Assembly: GCA_040881985.1 (NCBI GenBank)
Contig: JBBECE010000005.1
Coordinates: forward strand, 62,001-126,000
Source of the DNA: JBBECE01 sp040881985
GTDB taxonomy: Bacteria > Pseudomonadota > Alphaproteobacteria > Rhizobiales > Devosiaceae
Direction: 5' to 3'
DNA length: 64,000 nt
The notes below the pieces were generated by a model that worked only from the letters and a program-made list of their open reading frames with translations, was not told the DNA's origin and searched no databases. The first letter of the stretch is position 1, and each line of letters opens with the position of its first letter. Shown in pieces: positions 16,412-25,905 of this stretch. Position numbers and translations under genes: made by a program.

Positions 16412-17821
16412 ATGAGTTCCGCATCCGAAATCCTGAAGAACATCAAGGACGAAGGAATCAAGTTCGTCGATCTGCGGTTCACCGATCCGCGCGGCAAGAT
16501 GCAGCATGTGACGATGGACCAGACGGCCATCGATGAGGACGCCTTCGAGGACGGCATTATGTTCGACGGCTCCTCGATCGCCGGCTGGCGGCCGATCAAC
16601 GAGTCCGACATGGTGCTGATGCCCGATCCGGCGTCCATCTATATGGACCCGTTCTTCGGCCAGTCGACGCTCGCCATCTTCTGCGACATTCTCGAGCCGC
16701 TGACCCACGAAGCCTACAACCGCGACCCGCGCACCACCGCCAAAAAGGCGGAGGCCTATGTGAAGTCGTCGGGCATCGGGGATTCGGTCATGTTCGGGCC
16801 GGAGCCGGAATTCTTCATCTTCGACGACGTGCGTTATGCGGCGACGATGTTCAATACCGGCTACAAGATCGACAATGTCGAGTTCCCGTCGAATTCCGAC
16901 ACCGCATACGAGGCCGGCAATCTCGGCCACCATATCGGCACCAAGCTCGGCTACTTCCCGGTGCCCCCGCTCGACACCGCCCAGGATATCCGCTCGGAAA
17001 TGCTGAAGGTGATGGCCGAGATGGGGGTGGTCGTGGAGAAGCACCATCACGAAGTCGGCTCCGGTCAACACGAGCTCGGCATCAAGTTTGCCCCACTCAT
17101 TCAGGCCGCCGACGCCATTCAGATTTACAAGTATGCAGTGACCCAGGTTGCCAACGCCTGGGGCAAGACCGCGACCTTCATGCCGAAGCCGATGTATGGC
17201 GACAACGGCTCTGGCATGCATTGCCACCAGTCGATCTGGAAAGGCGGCAAGCCATTGTTCGCGGGCGAGGAATATGCCGGCCTTTCCAAGAACGCACTTT
17301 TCTATATCGGCGGCATCATCAAACACGCCAAGGCGATCAACGCCTTCACCAACCCGGCGACCAACTCCTACAAGCGGCTGGTCCCCGGCTTCGAGGCCCC
17401 GGTGCTGCTCGCCTATTCGGCGCGCAATCGCTCGGCCGCCTGCCGGATTCCGCACGGCGCCTCGCCCAAATCGAGACGCGTCGAGGTCAGGTTCCCCGAT
17501 CCGCTTGCCAATCCCTATCTCGGCTTCGCCGCGATGCTGATGGCGGGTCTCGACGGGATCAAGAACAAGATCCATCCAGGCGAACCGATGGACAAGGACC
17601 TCTACGAGTTGCCGCCCGAGGAGCTCAAGAACATTCCGACCGTCTGCGGTTCGCTGCGCGAGGCGCTGCTATGCCTTGAGGCGGACAACGCTTTCCTCAA
17701 AGCCGGCGGGGTGATGGACGACGACCAGATCGGCAGCTACATCGAGTTGAAGATGCAGGAAGTTATCCGCTTCGAGCACACCCCGCACCCGATCGAATAC
17801 GTCATGTATTACTCGGCCTGA
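16412..17821 (+). CDS. glnA: Glutamine synthetase type I
   Basis: A 469-residue dodecameric enzyme that makes glutamine from glutamate, ammonia and ATP. Visible signatures are FDGSSIAGWRPINESDM, the glycine-rich ATP site KPMYGDNGSGMHCHQSIWK and the adenylylation loop DKDLYELPPEE with Tyr398, the target of GlnE. It follows glnB, so ammonium sensing and assimilation share the sigma-54-type promoter. A strong terminator follows. Confidence 0.98.
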   Translation: MSSASEILKNIKDEGIKFVDLRFTDPRGKMQHVTMDQTAIDEDAFEDGIMFDGSSIAGWRPINESDMVLMPDPASIYMDPFFGQSTLAIFCDILEPLTHEAYNRDPRTTAKKAEAYVKSSGIGDSVMFGPEPEFFIFDDVRYAATMFNTGYKIDNVEFPSNSDTAYEAGNLGHHIGTKLGYFPVPPLDTAQDIRSEMLKVMAEMGVVVEKHHHEVGSGQHELGIKFAPLIQAADAIQIYKYAVTQVANAWGKTATFMPKPMYGDNGSGMHCHQSIWKGGKPLFAGEEYAGLSKNALFYIGGIIKHAKAINAFTNPATNSYKRLVPGFEAPVLLAYSARNRSAACRIPHGASPKSRRVEVRFPDPLANPYLGFAAMLMAGLDGIKNKIHPGEPMDKDLYELPPEELKNIPTVCGSLREALLCLEADNAFLKAGGVMDDDQIGSYIELKMQEVIRFEHTPHPIEYVMYYSA

Positions 17822-17843
17822 GCGGGTCCATTCGCGCCAAGGC

Positions 17844-17877
17844 GAAGGGCTCCTAGGAGGGAGCCCTTCTTGTTTTT
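17844..17877 (+). terminator. Rho-independent terminator of glnA
   Basis: A 10-bp perfect stem GAAGGGCTCC/GGAGCCCTTC (17844-17853 with 17860-17869, loop TAGGAG) is followed by TTGTTTTT on the plus strand, 22 bases after the glnA stop codon. Confidence 0.9.
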
Positions 17878-17879
17878 GG

Positions 17880-18226
17880 AGGTCAACTCAGGATGAACTG
17901 GACCGCGACCGCCGCATGGATGGCGAATCGCGGTACGCGAAGATGGGCGAGCCGGTACGCACCACTGATTAATCCGGCCCGCGGCCACCCCGTATTATGC
18001 CCGGCCGACAAGCGCCGATGAACTTGCGTCCGACGCCAGCTCCCGGCGGCCGGCATACGGCAACGCCATACTGATGACCGTATGCGCCCATTCTGGCAGC
18101 CCAAGATTAAGAAATTGCTGATGCCGGCAGGCGCGAACGCCCCGAAAAAACGGCCCGGAGCAGGTCGCCGCGCCGGGCCGAGGGGGGAGGACAAGGGAGA
18201 AAGGCGGAAGTCTCGTGTCGGGGCGA
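17880..18226. other. Intergenic stretch between glnA and a secreted-protein gene
   Basis: About 350 bases between converging genes, holding the two terminators at its ends. An open frame on the minus strand (17883-18266) overlaps the downstream gene, has Arg/Pro/Ala-rich composition and crosses the terminator, so it is not accepted as a gene. I see no other feature. Confidence 0.6.
18145..18180 (-). terminator. Rho-independent terminator of the secreted-protein gene
   Basis: On the minus strand the inverted repeat CGGCCCGG/CCGGGCCG (18173-18180 with 18151-18158, 14-base loop) is followed by TTTTTT (18150-18145). It lies about 45 bases past the stop of the leftward gene ending at 18227. Confidence 0.8.
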
Positions 18227-18655
18227 TCAGTTCTGGTTCCAATTCCAGTTCTGCTGGCCACCCCAATTGTCGTTGTGCCGGTGCTGACGGTGCCGGTCGA
18301 GCAGGATCACCTGCCAGGTGCAGCGGTTGACGCGATAGGTGTATTCCCAGCGGCCCTGGCTGGCGGTGACGATGACCCAGGGGCCGTTCTGCCGGCCGAA
18401 TTCGATGTCGTCATATCCGTGCCGCTGGAAGCCCCAGTAGACCTCGCGCAGCGTCGCGCAGGCGCGGCGGAAATGATGGCCGCCCTGATTTGAAAATGAG
18501 AATGTCCCGTTCGGGAAGTTGAACGAGAACGAGAAGCTGGCGGAGCTGCTCGCGGCTTGCGCGGGGGTCACGACGAGGCCCGCGCCACCCAGCGCCAGCG
18601 CGATGAGGCCGGCACGGGCGATTTTCTTCATCGGGTTGAGGATGTTCGCGGTCAT
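18227..18655 (-). CDS. Secreted protein of unknown function
   Basis: A 142-residue protein starting at an ATG behind a perfect AGGAGA five bases away. Residues 1-35 form a signal peptide (hydrophobic ARAGLIALALGGAGLVV, cleavage near AQA-ASS). The mature part starts Ser/Phe/Asn-rich, then contains a domain with two Cys (ACATLREVYWGF and VNRCTWQVIL) that could form a disulfide. It ends His/Asn/Trp/Gln-rich. The middle resembles small periplasmic proteins of rhizobia that carry a repeated YGYxxI-like motif. No enzyme motif is seen. Confidence 0.7.
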   Translation of the reverse strand: MTANILNPMKKIARAGLIALALGGAGLVVTPAQAASSSASFSFSFNFPNGTFSFSNQGGHHFRRACATLREVYWGFQRHGYDDIEFGRQNGPWVIVTASQGRWEYTYRVNRCTWQVILLDRHRQHRHNDNWGGQQNWNWNQN

Positions 18656-18848
18656 CGGGTTCTCCTTCAGAGAATCATCGCCGTCAGTGAGCGTGCGAAA
18701 ACCCTAGCGAGGGCGCTTTGAACCCGGCCGGAACCGCTCGTTCATCGAGGGTTCATCTGCCTGAACGGGGATTGCCGCCATGCCCCCGGCGCAACCGCTT
18801 GTGTGCTAAGCAAAGCGGACCCTTGATTCGAGCCGCCCTGCCCGCGAC

Positions 18849-20861
18849 ATGGACCAGCCCGACGACCTTTTCTCGCCCGCAAACCCGCCGCGCTCCTCCG
18901 GCGGCGTCCGGCGCCCGGCGAGGACCGAGGGGCTGAAGTCGGACTATTCGGCCGCTGACATCGAGGTGCTCGAAGGGCTCGAGCCGGTCCGGCGCCGGCC
19001 GGGCATGTACGTGGGCGGCACCGACGTCAACGCGCTGCACCACCTCTTCTCGGAAGTCATCGACAATGCCATGGACGAGGCGCTCGCCGGGCATGCGAGC
19101 CGCATCGAGATTGGGCTCGGGGCGGACGGATACCTGACCGTCACCGATAACGGGCGCGGCATTCCCATCGACAAGCATCCGAAATTTCCGGACCGCTCGG
19201 CGCTCGAAGTCATCATGACGACGCTGCATTCGGGCGGCAAATTCAATTCCCGCGCTTACGAAACGTCGGGCGGGCTGCACGGGGTCGGCGTCTCGGTCGT
19301 CAATGCGCTGTCCGTCGAGGTCGTTGTCGAAGTGGCGCGCGACCAGACGCTCTATCGCCAGAGCTTTTCGCGCGGGATCAAGACCTCGAAGCTCGAAAAT
19401 CTCGGCCGGGTCCACAATCGGCGCGGCACCTCGGTGCGCTTCCATCCCGACCCCGACATTTTTGGGGGCCGCATCGGCTTCGAGCCGGCAAGAGTCTTCG
19501 CGATGACGCGCTCGCGCGCCTATCTATTTGCCGGGGTCGAAATCCGCTGGTGGTGCGACGCTACGCTCGTCAAGGGCACCGACACGCCGGCGCGCGCCGA
19601 ATTCCATTTCCCCGGCGGACTGCGCGATTACATCGAAAGCCGCATCGAAGGCGAGCCGCGGATTACCGACGACGTCTTTGTCGGGCGGGCCGGCGAGCCG
19701 GGCAAGCACGGCACCGTCGAATGGGCGGTCGCCTTCACCCTCGGCGAGCCTTTCGTCAATTCCTACTGCAACACCGTCGCGACTCCGGACGGCGGCACCC
19801 ACGAAGCCGGATTGCGGTCGGCGCTGTTGCGCGGTCTCAAAAGCTATGCCGAGCTCACCGGCAACAAACGCGCCGCCCAGCTGACCGCCGAGGACATCGC
19901 CACCAATTGCGGGGCGATCCTGTCGCTGTTCATTCGCGAGCCCGAATTCGTCGGCCAGACCAAGGACAAGCTTACTTCGGGCGAAGCGACGCGGATGGTC
20001 GAGGGCGCGGTTCGCGATGCCTTCGATCATTGGCTCACCGCCGCGCCCAATCAGGCCAACAAGCTCCTCGAGTGGACGATCGAGCGTGCCGAGGAACGGC
20101 TGCGCCGCCGCCGCGAGCGGGAAATCGACCGCAAGTCCGCGACGCGGAAGCTGCGACTTCCCGGCAAGCTCGCCGACTGCACGCAAGGGGCGGCCGAGGG
20201 CGCCGAGATCTTCATCGTCGAAGGCGACTCGGCGGGGGGCAACGCCAAGCAGGCCCGCAACCGGGCAACCCAGGCGATACTTCCCCTGCGCGGCAAGGTG
20301 CTCAACGTCGCCGGCGCCACCCGCGACAAGCTTTCTGCCAACCAACAGATCGGCGACCTCGTCCAGGCGCTCGGCTGCGGCACCGGCGAGCGCTACCGCG
20401 AGGCGGACCTGCGCTACGACAAGATCATCATCATGACCGACGCCGACGTCGACGGCGCCCACATCGCCTCGCTGCTGATCACCTTCTTCTATCAGGAGAC
20501 GCCAAAACTGATCGAGGGCGGCCACCTTTATCTGGCGGTTCCCCCGCTCTACCGGATCACCCAGGGCGCCAAGACGCTTTACGCCCGTGACGACGCCGAC
20601 AAAGACAAAGTCATGGCCAGGGAGTTCGACAAGCGCGGCAAGGTCGATGTCACCCGCTTCAAGGGGCTCGGCGAAATGAGTTTTGGCCAGCTCAAGGAGA
20701 CGACGATGAGCCCCGCCTCGCGCACTCTGCTGCAGGTGAAAGTCGTCGGCGACGCGGGCAAGACGCGGATCGCGGTCGAGCGGCTGATGGGCAACAGGCC
20801 GGAGGCCCGGTTCGAGTTCATCCAGGCCAACGCCGAATTCGTCGGTGATCTGGATATTTGA
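18849..20861 (+). CDS. parE: DNA topoisomerase IV subunit B
   Basis: A 670-residue ATPase subunit of topoisomerase IV, which decatenates daughter chromosomes. The GHKL ATP site shows EVIDNAMDEALAGHA, DNGRGIPIDKH and the GGLHGVGVSVVNALS motif. The Toprim part shows IFIVEGDSAGGNAKQARNR and IIIMTDADVDGAHI. The signature QTKDKL and the short spacing, without the GyrB-specific insertion, favour ParE over GyrB. A conventional start with MDQPDDLF fits. parC is not in the window. Confidence 0.93.
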   Translation: MDQPDDLFSPANPPRSSGGVRRPARTEGLKSDYSAADIEVLEGLEPVRRRPGMYVGGTDVNALHHLFSEVIDNAMDEALAGHASRIEIGLGADGYLTVTDNGRGIPIDKHPKFPDRSALEVIMTTLHSGGKFNSRAYETSGGLHGVGVSVVNALSVEVVVEVARDQTLYRQSFSRGIKTSKLENLGRVHNRRGTSVRFHPDPDIFGGRIGFEPARVFAMTRSRAYLFAGVEIRWWCDATLVKGTDTPARAEFHFPGGLRDYIESRIEGEPRITDDVFVGRAGEPGKHGTVEWAVAFTLGEPFVNSYCNTVATPDGGTHEAGLRSALLRGLKSYAELTGNKRAAQLTAEDIATNCGAILSLFIREPEFVGQTKDKLTSGEATRMVEGAVRDAFDHWLTAAPNQANKLLEWTIERAEERLRRRREREIDRKSATRKLRLPGKLADCTQGAAEGAEIFIVEGDSAGGNAKQARNRATQAILPLRGKVLNVAGATRDKLSANQQIGDLVQALGCGTGERYREADLRYDKIIIMTDADVDGAHIASLLITFFYQETPKLIEGGHLYLAVPPLYRITQGAKTLYARDDADKDKVMAREFDKRGKVDVTRFKGLGEMSFGQLKETTMSPASRTLLQVKVVGDAGKTRIAVERLMGNRPEARFEFIQANAEFVGDLDI

Positions 20862-20976
20862 TTCCACCCGCCGCCAAATAGCCGCGAATCTCGTCTCGTT
20901 AAGCCAAAGTGCCGATGCTTGATTGACTCGGGGTCACTTGTCGCTAAGGTCCGCCCGTCGAGGGGCAACCGGTGCG

Positions 20977-22539
20977 ATGCGGCGTCAGCGCCGCATCGGC
21001 ACGATCGAATTGAACACGCATGCCACGGATACGCTGCCCTTGAACGACCCCTTCGCCGCACTCGGACTGAGCGCCAAAGTCGTCGCCGCGGTCGCCGACG
21101 CCGGTTACACCCGGCCCACCGACATTCAGCTCAAAGCGATCCCGCTCGTCCTCGAAAAGCGGGACCTGATCGGCATCGCCCAGACCGGCACCGGCAAGAC
21201 CGCCGGCTTCGTACTACCGATGCTGACGCTCCTCGAGAAGGGCCGCGCCCGGGCGCGGATGCCGCGCACCCTGATCGTCTGCCCGACCCGAGAGCTCGCC
21301 GCGCAGGTGCACGAGCATTTCGAAAAATACGGCAAGAACCACAAGCTTACCGTCGCACTCTTGATTGGCGGCGTCTCTTTCGACGACCAGAACAAGAAGC
21401 TCGATCGCGGCGCCGACGTGCTGATCGCGACCCCCGGGCGGCTGCTCGACCAATTCGAACGCGGCCGGTTGCTGCTGACGGGCGTCGAAATTCTGGTAAT
21501 CGACGAGGCCGACCGGATGCTCGACATGGGCTTCATTCCCGATATCGAGCGGATCTGCGCTCTGTTGCCGCCGCGCCGGCAGACCCTGTTCTTCTCGGCG
21601 ACCATGCCGCCGGAGATCCGCCGGCTCACCGCCAAGTTTTTGCGCGATCCGGTGCAGATCGAAGTTGCCCGGCAAGCGACGCCCGCCGGGACGATCAACC
21701 AAAGGCTTCTGGCCACCGGCTCCAAGCCCGAGGAAAAGCGCGCCACCTTGCGCGACCTCATCCGCGGCTCGGAGGGGTTCAAGAACGCCATCATCTTCTG
21801 CAACCGCAAGCGGGACGTCTCGACCCTCGCCAGGTCGCTGCAGCGGCACGGGTTCGATGCCGCCGAGCTGCACGGCGACATGGATCAGGCGAACCGAACC
21901 GCCACCCTCGACCGCTTCCGACAGGACGAATTGATCCTGCTGGTCGCCAGCGACGTCGCCGCCCGGGGCCTCGACATTCCGGCGGTCAGTCATATCTTCA
22001 ATTTCGACGTGCCGACCCATGCCGAAGACTATGTCCATCGGATCGGGCGCACCGGGCGGGCCGGCCTGCAGGGCAGTTCGGTCACCCTCGTCGCCCCCGG
22101 CGACCGTAAATATGTCGACGCCATCGTCAAGCTGATCGGCAGCGACATCGAATGGATCGGCTCGCCGACGGTCGCCCGCCGCACCAGGTCCGACGAGGCG
22201 GAGAGCGATCGTCCTCGCCGGGAGCGGCACGGTAGGTCGAAATCGGGAAACAGCGGCCGCGGCCTTCGGCGCCGCGCCGAGACATCGCCTGCCCCCCGGG
22301 CGGAAAGGCAAGACTCCCGGCCCGCGCCCACCCCGCGGGTCGAACCTCAAGCCTCCCCGCCTGCCCCAGCGGCAATGGCCGAGGTCCGACTGGCCGCGTT
22401 GGTTCAGCCGCAAGTCGCCGCGCCAAGGCCCGATCGCACACCCCGGCGCGCCGAAAAGAGCCGTGAACCCTCGCAGCCCTTTGGCAAGTCGGATCAGGTT
22501 CCGGCGTTTCTACGCCGCCCGGTCCGGGCCGCAACCTAG
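20977..22539 (+). CDS. DEAD-box ATP-dependent RNA helicase
   Basis: About 520 residues in the RhlE/DeaD class. All core motifs are present: the Q motif (GYTRPTDIQLKAIP), motif I AQTGTGKTAGF, PTRELAAQ, TPGRLLDQ, DEAD in VIDEADRMLDMGF, SAT in FFSATMP, and HRIGRTGRAG. The last 130 residues are basic, Pro/Ala-rich and probably disordered, as in RNA-binding tails. The start is uncertain: a TTG at 20923 is possible but the ATG at 20977 is the first ATG. Its role is probably RNA unwinding in ribosome assembly or RNA decay. Confidence 0.92.
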   Translation: MRRQRRIGTIELNTHATDTLPLNDPFAALGLSAKVVAAVADAGYTRPTDIQLKAIPLVLEKRDLIGIAQTGTGKTAGFVLPMLTLLEKGRARARMPRTLIVCPTRELAAQVHEHFEKYGKNHKLTVALLIGGVSFDDQNKKLDRGADVLIATPGRLLDQFERGRLLLTGVEILVIDEADRMLDMGFIPDIERICALLPPRRQTLFFSATMPPEIRRLTAKFLRDPVQIEVARQATPAGTINQRLLATGSKPEEKRATLRDLIRGSEGFKNAIIFCNRKRDVSTLARSLQRHGFDAAELHGDMDQANRTATLDRFRQDELILLVASDVAARGLDIPAVSHIFNFDVPTHAEDYVHRIGRTGRAGLQGSSVTLVAPGDRKYVDAIVKLIGSDIEWIGSPTVARRTRSDEAESDRPRRERHGRSKSGNSGRGLRRRAETSPAPRAERQDSRPAPTPRVEPQASPPAPAAMAEVRLAALVQPQVAAPRPDRTPRRAEKSREPSQPFGKSDQVPAFLRRPVRAAT

Positions 22540-22647
22540 TTCTGCCTCGGCCAACGAGCTTGCCCCGCGGTCGCTGCGCTGGCGGCTGCGAGTCTACGCA
22601 TCGATGTCAAGTGAGGGGCAGGAGGGCGCTTGCGCCCGGGAGCGCAA

Positions 22648-23028
22648 TCAAGCCTCGGCGCGGGCCTTCGCCAGTTCCTTGAGATCGGCCTGCTTCAGCG
22701 AGACGCTTTCCCCGCAACCGCACGAGCCGGTCTGGTTGGGGTTGTTGAAGACGAAACCGGCGCGCATCTTGTCCTCGGAAAAATCCATCTGGGTGCCGAT
22801 CAGGAACAGAGTCGCGCGCGGCTCGACATAGACGTCGACGCCTTTGTCGCTGACGTGGTCGTCGCCCTTGACCGGCTCGGCGACGTAATCGAGCGTGTAG
22901 GCCATGCCGGCGCAGCCGGCGTTCTTGACCCCGACGCGCACACCGGCGACCGGCTTGTCGGCGCGTGCGATGATCGCCGCGATCCGCTCGGCGGCCCTGT
23001 CGGTCAATGAGATGACTTTGAAGTCCAT
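22648..23028 (-). CDS. sufA: A-type Fe-S carrier protein (SufA/IscA family)
   Basis: A 126-residue HesB/IscA-type protein that carries Fe-S clusters from the Suf scaffold to apoproteins. The three conserved Cys are visible: KNAGCAGMAYTLDY and the C-terminal GSCGCGESV. The ATG at 23028 comes two bases after the stop of the upstream gene. It is the last gene of the suf operon. An in-frame GTG at 23037 is a less likely start. Confidence 0.93.
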   Translation of the reverse strand: MDFKVISLTDRAAERIAAIIARADKPVAGVRVGVKNAGCAGMAYTLDYVAEPVKGDDHVSDKGVDVYVEPRATLFLIGTQMDFSEDKMRAGFVFNNPNQTGSCGCGESVSLKQADLKELAKARAEA

Positions 23029-23030
23029 AC

Positions 23031-23447
23031 TTACCACCAGTTCAGCGCGACTTTGGCTTCGTCGCTCATCCGCTCGGCGTCCCAGGGCGGATCGAAGACC
23101 ATGTTGACCTCGACATCGCTGACGCCGGGAATAGCACGAACGGCGTTCTCGACCCAGCCCGGCATTTCGCCGGCCACCGGACAGCCAGGCGCGGTCAGCG
23201 TCATATCGATCTTGATTCGCCGCTCATCATCGAAATCGACTTTGTAAATCAGGCCGAGCTCGTAAATGTCGACCGGAATCTCAGGGTCGTAAACGGTCTT
23301 CAATGCCGCAACCAGATCGCCGGTGATGCGCTCGATTTCTTCCGCCGGAATGCCGGAGGCGCCCGCCGTGTTGATCAGCGGCGTCACCGGGCCGGCGCCG
23401 AGCGCCTCGCCCGTTTCGACTTTCGCGGTGTCGGTTGCGTCGTCCAT
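23031..23447 (-). CDS. sufT: SufT-type MIP18 (DUF59) Fe-S assembly protein
   Basis: A 138-residue protein with the DUF59/MIP18 core YDPEIPVDIYELGLIYKVDF and the reactive-Cys motif LTAPGCPVAGEMP. Family members help maturation of [4Fe-4S] proteins. The first 35 residues are a low-complexity extension. It lies between sufS (4 bases upstream) and sufA in the suf operon, the usual place for this gene in rhizobia. Confidence 0.9.
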   Translation of the reverse strand: MDDATDTAKVETGEALGAGPVTPLINTAGASGIPAEEIERITGDLVAALKTVYDPEIPVDIYELGLIYKVDFDDERRIKIDMTLTAPGCPVAGEMPGWVENAVRAIPGVSDVEVNMVFDPPWDAERMSDEAKVALNWW

Positions 23448-23451
23448 CTGC

Positions 23452-24669
23452 CTACTCGAAGAATTTCCTGGTGCGCTTGATGCCGTCGGTCAGCGCATCG
23501 ACGTCGTCCTTGCCATTATATAGGGCGAACGAGGCCCGGCATGTAGAGGTCACGCCAAATCTCTTAAGAAGTGGCATGGCGCAATGGTTGCCGGCCCTCA
23601 CCGCGATGCCGTAGCGATCGAGAATCGTCGAAAGGTCATGGGCATGCACGCCCTCGATCGCGAAAGCGTAAATCGCGCCTTTGCCTTTTGCCTCACCGAT
23701 AATCCGCAACGAGTTGATTTTCTTGAGCTCTTCGGCGGCGTAGGCGCCGACATCCGACTCATGGTCAAGGATTGCTTCGCGCCCGAGCGTCTCGAGATAG
23801 CGCAGCGCCGCCCCGAGCCCGATGGCCTGGACGATCGGCGGGGTGCCGGCCTCAAACCGGTGTGGCGGCTCCTTGTAGGTCACCCGGTCCTGGGAGACCT
23901 CGTCGATCATCTCGCCGCCGCCCTGATAGGGCCGCATCCCGGCAAGCCGCTCGGCGCGACCGTAAAGCGCGCCGATTCCCGAGGGACCGTAGAGCTTGTG
24001 GCCGGTGACGACATAGAAATCGACCCCGAGCTCCTGGACATCGACCGGCAGATGCACCGCCGCCTGGCTGCCGTCGGCGAGTAGAGCAATGCCCCGCGCA
24101 TGCGCGAGCTCGGCAATCGCCTTGATGGGCGCCACCGAGCCGAGCACGTTCGACAGGTGGGTGACGGCGACGAATTTCGTCCGCTTGTTCAGCGCGGCCT
24201 CGAATTTTTCGAGATCGAAGCTGCCATCGTCGGCGACATCGACCCAGACGAGCTTCGCCCCCATCCGCTCGCGCAGGAAATGCCAGGGCACGATATTGGA
24301 ATGATGCTCGGCGATGCTGAGGACGATCTCGTCGCCCGCCTCAATCGTCGGGGCGACGAAGGAACTCGCGACGAGATTGATCGCCTCGGTCGCCGATTTG
24401 GTGAAGACTATCTCGTCGAGGCTTCCCGCATTCAAAAAATGTCGGACGCTTTCCCGCGCCCCCTCATAAGCCTCGGTCGCCCGGCTCGAGAGCGTATGCA
24501 GCCCGCGATGGACGTTGGCATATTCGTGCCGGTAGGCATGGTCGATCCGCTCGAGGACCGCCTTCGGCTTTTGGGCCGAGGCGCCATTATCGAGATAGAC
24601 CAGCCGATGGCCGTTGATTTGTTCGGCGAGAATCGGAAAGTCGGCGCGCACCGCCTCGAGGTCGAGCAT
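23452..24669 (-). CDS. sufS: Cysteine desulfurase SufS
   Basis: A 405-residue group II cysteine desulfurase that releases sulfane sulfur from cysteine for Fe-S assembly. The PLP-binding Lys is in VVTGHKLYGPSGIGALYG and the catalytic Cys loop is RAGNHCAMPLLKRFG. The N-terminus reads LEAVRADFPILAEQINGHRLVYLDNGA, standard for SufS. It follows sufD by three bases. The operon has a second desulfurase of a different subtype as its first gene. Confidence 0.96.
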   Translation of the reverse strand: MLDLEAVRADFPILAEQINGHRLVYLDNGASAQKPKAVLERIDHAYRHEYANVHRGLHTLSSRATEAYEGARESVRHFLNAGSLDEIVFTKSATEAINLVASSFVAPTIEAGDEIVLSIAEHHSNIVPWHFLRERMGAKLVWVDVADDGSFDLEKFEAALNKRTKFVAVTHLSNVLGSVAPIKAIAELAHARGIALLADGSQAAVHLPVDVQELGVDFYVVTGHKLYGPSGIGALYGRAERLAGMRPYQGGGEMIDEVSQDRVTYKEPPHRFEAGTPPIVQAIGLGAALRYLETLGREAILDHESDVGAYAAEELKKINSLRIIGEAKGKGAIYAFAIEGVHAHDLSTILDRYGIAVRAGNHCAMPLLKRFGVTSTCRASFALYNGKDDVDALTDGIKRTRKFFE

Positions 24670-24672
24670 GGC

Positions 24673-25905
24673 TTACGCCGCGGCCCGGACGCCGGTGCCC
24701 GCGCCGAGCCAGGTGTCGACCAGCCCGTCAAGCAACGCCCGCAGCGCCTCGTCCTCGATCGGTTCGAACAGCTCGGCGACAAACGCCCGGATCAGCATGG
24801 ATTCGGCGGTCGGGCGCGGAATGCCCCGGCTCATCAGATAGAAGAGCGCCGCCTCGTCGAGATCGCCGCAGGTCGCCCCGTGCCCGCACACGACATCGTC
24901 GGCGAAGATTTCGAGTTCAGGCTTATGGATGATCTCGGCGCCTTCGCTGAGCATCAGTCCCTGAGCCATCATCTTGGCGTCGGTTTTCTGCGCGTCGCGC
25001 TCGACGACGATCTTGCCCTGGAAGACCGCTTTGGCCCGGTCGCGTGCGATACTCTTGAAGAGTTCCTTGCTGGTGGTGCCGGGGACGGCGTGGCTGACGT
25101 TCAGCGTGATGTCGTGGTGCTGGCTGCCGCCGCTGAGATTGAGCCCGGTAAAATCGGCGTGGGCGCCCGCGCCGTTGAAGCGGGCGGAGAGGCCGAGCCG
25201 ACTCAAGATCGCGGCATTGTTGATCGTCAAGGTGCGGAGTTTGGCGCCGGCGCTGATTTGAAAATCGACATGGACGAGTTGCCGCACCGCGCCATCCTGC
25301 AGATCGATCTGCACATGGGTGAGCGTCGCATTCTTGCCGAGCCGGACCGTAACGCCGGCATTGACGAGGTGGGCTTCGTTCGTGCTCGACCACGTCTGGA
25401 GAAGGGTCGCCTCTACTGCGTCGCCGATCTCGATCTCGACCCGCGCCGTCGAGACCGAGGCCTCGCCCTCGGTCCTGAGGTCGAGATGGATCGGTCGCTG
25501 CTGGCTCTTCGTCAACAGCAGCCGCACGGTCCCTCGCGCGAACCCGGCGCCAATTAGGTCCACGATGTCGTCCGAGAGTGCCCCGGCGCCCTTCCCGCTC
25601 GAAACCTCGAGCCCCGCCGGCAGCTTGTCGTGCCCGCCGAGGATGCCATTGACCAGTCGAATCCCTGTCGCGCCTTTCAGCGTCGGCGCGCCGGACTTGC
25701 CCGCCACCCGGTCAGCCAGCCGATCCGGCACCTCGCGCAGCATCACCTTGAGATCGGTGAAGTGATAGGCCTCGACCCGGCGCGTCGGCAGGCCAACGGT
25801 CTCGAGCCGCCGCGCCGTCTCGTCGGCGCCACGATCGCGTAGCAGCCCGACTAGCGTCTGTTCGGCGTCGCTCAGCTTGACGGCCGGCCGGTCGAGCTTG
25901 TTCAC
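24673..25905 (-). CDS. sufD: Fe-S cluster assembly protein SufD
   Basis: 410 residues starting with a GTG at 25905 that overlaps the sufC stop codon (GTGA), so the two are translationally coupled. The frame is open further upstream, but only inside sufC. The C-terminal half has the SufB/SufD beta-helix signature, including VCGHGATCGDLDEAALFYLMSRG, with the conserved His and the helix that contacts SufC. SufD forms the SufBC2D scaffold and is needed for iron acquisition by the complex. Confidence 0.94.
   Translation of the reverse strand: MNKLDRPAVKLSDAEQTLVGLLRDRGADETARRLETVGLPTRRVEAYHFTDLKVMLREVPDRLADRVAGKSGAPTLKGATGIRLVNGILGGHDKLPAGLEVSSGKGAGALSDDIVDLIGAGFARGTVRLLLTKSQQRPIHLDLRTEGEASVSTARVEIEIGDAVEATLLQTWSSTNEAHLVNAGVTVRLGKNATLTHVQIDLQDGAVRQLVHVDFQISAGAKLRTLTINNAAILSRLGLSARFNGAGAHADFTGLNLSGGSQHHDITLNVSHAVPGTTSKELFKSIARDRAKAVFQGKIVVERDAQKTDAKMMAQGLMLSEGAEIIHKPELEIFADDVVCGHGATCGDLDEAALFYLMSRGIPRPTAESMLIRAFVAELFEPIEDEALRALLDGLVDTWLGAGTGVRAAA

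Noticed and set aside
17883..18266. A 127-codon open frame after glnA
   Set aside because: It spans a terminator and part of a real gene on the same strand, and has the composition of random GC-rich sequence.
22621..22640. GGGCGC/GCGCCC hairpin between the helicase and sufA as a terminator
   Set aside because: It has six pairs only and no T run on either strand.
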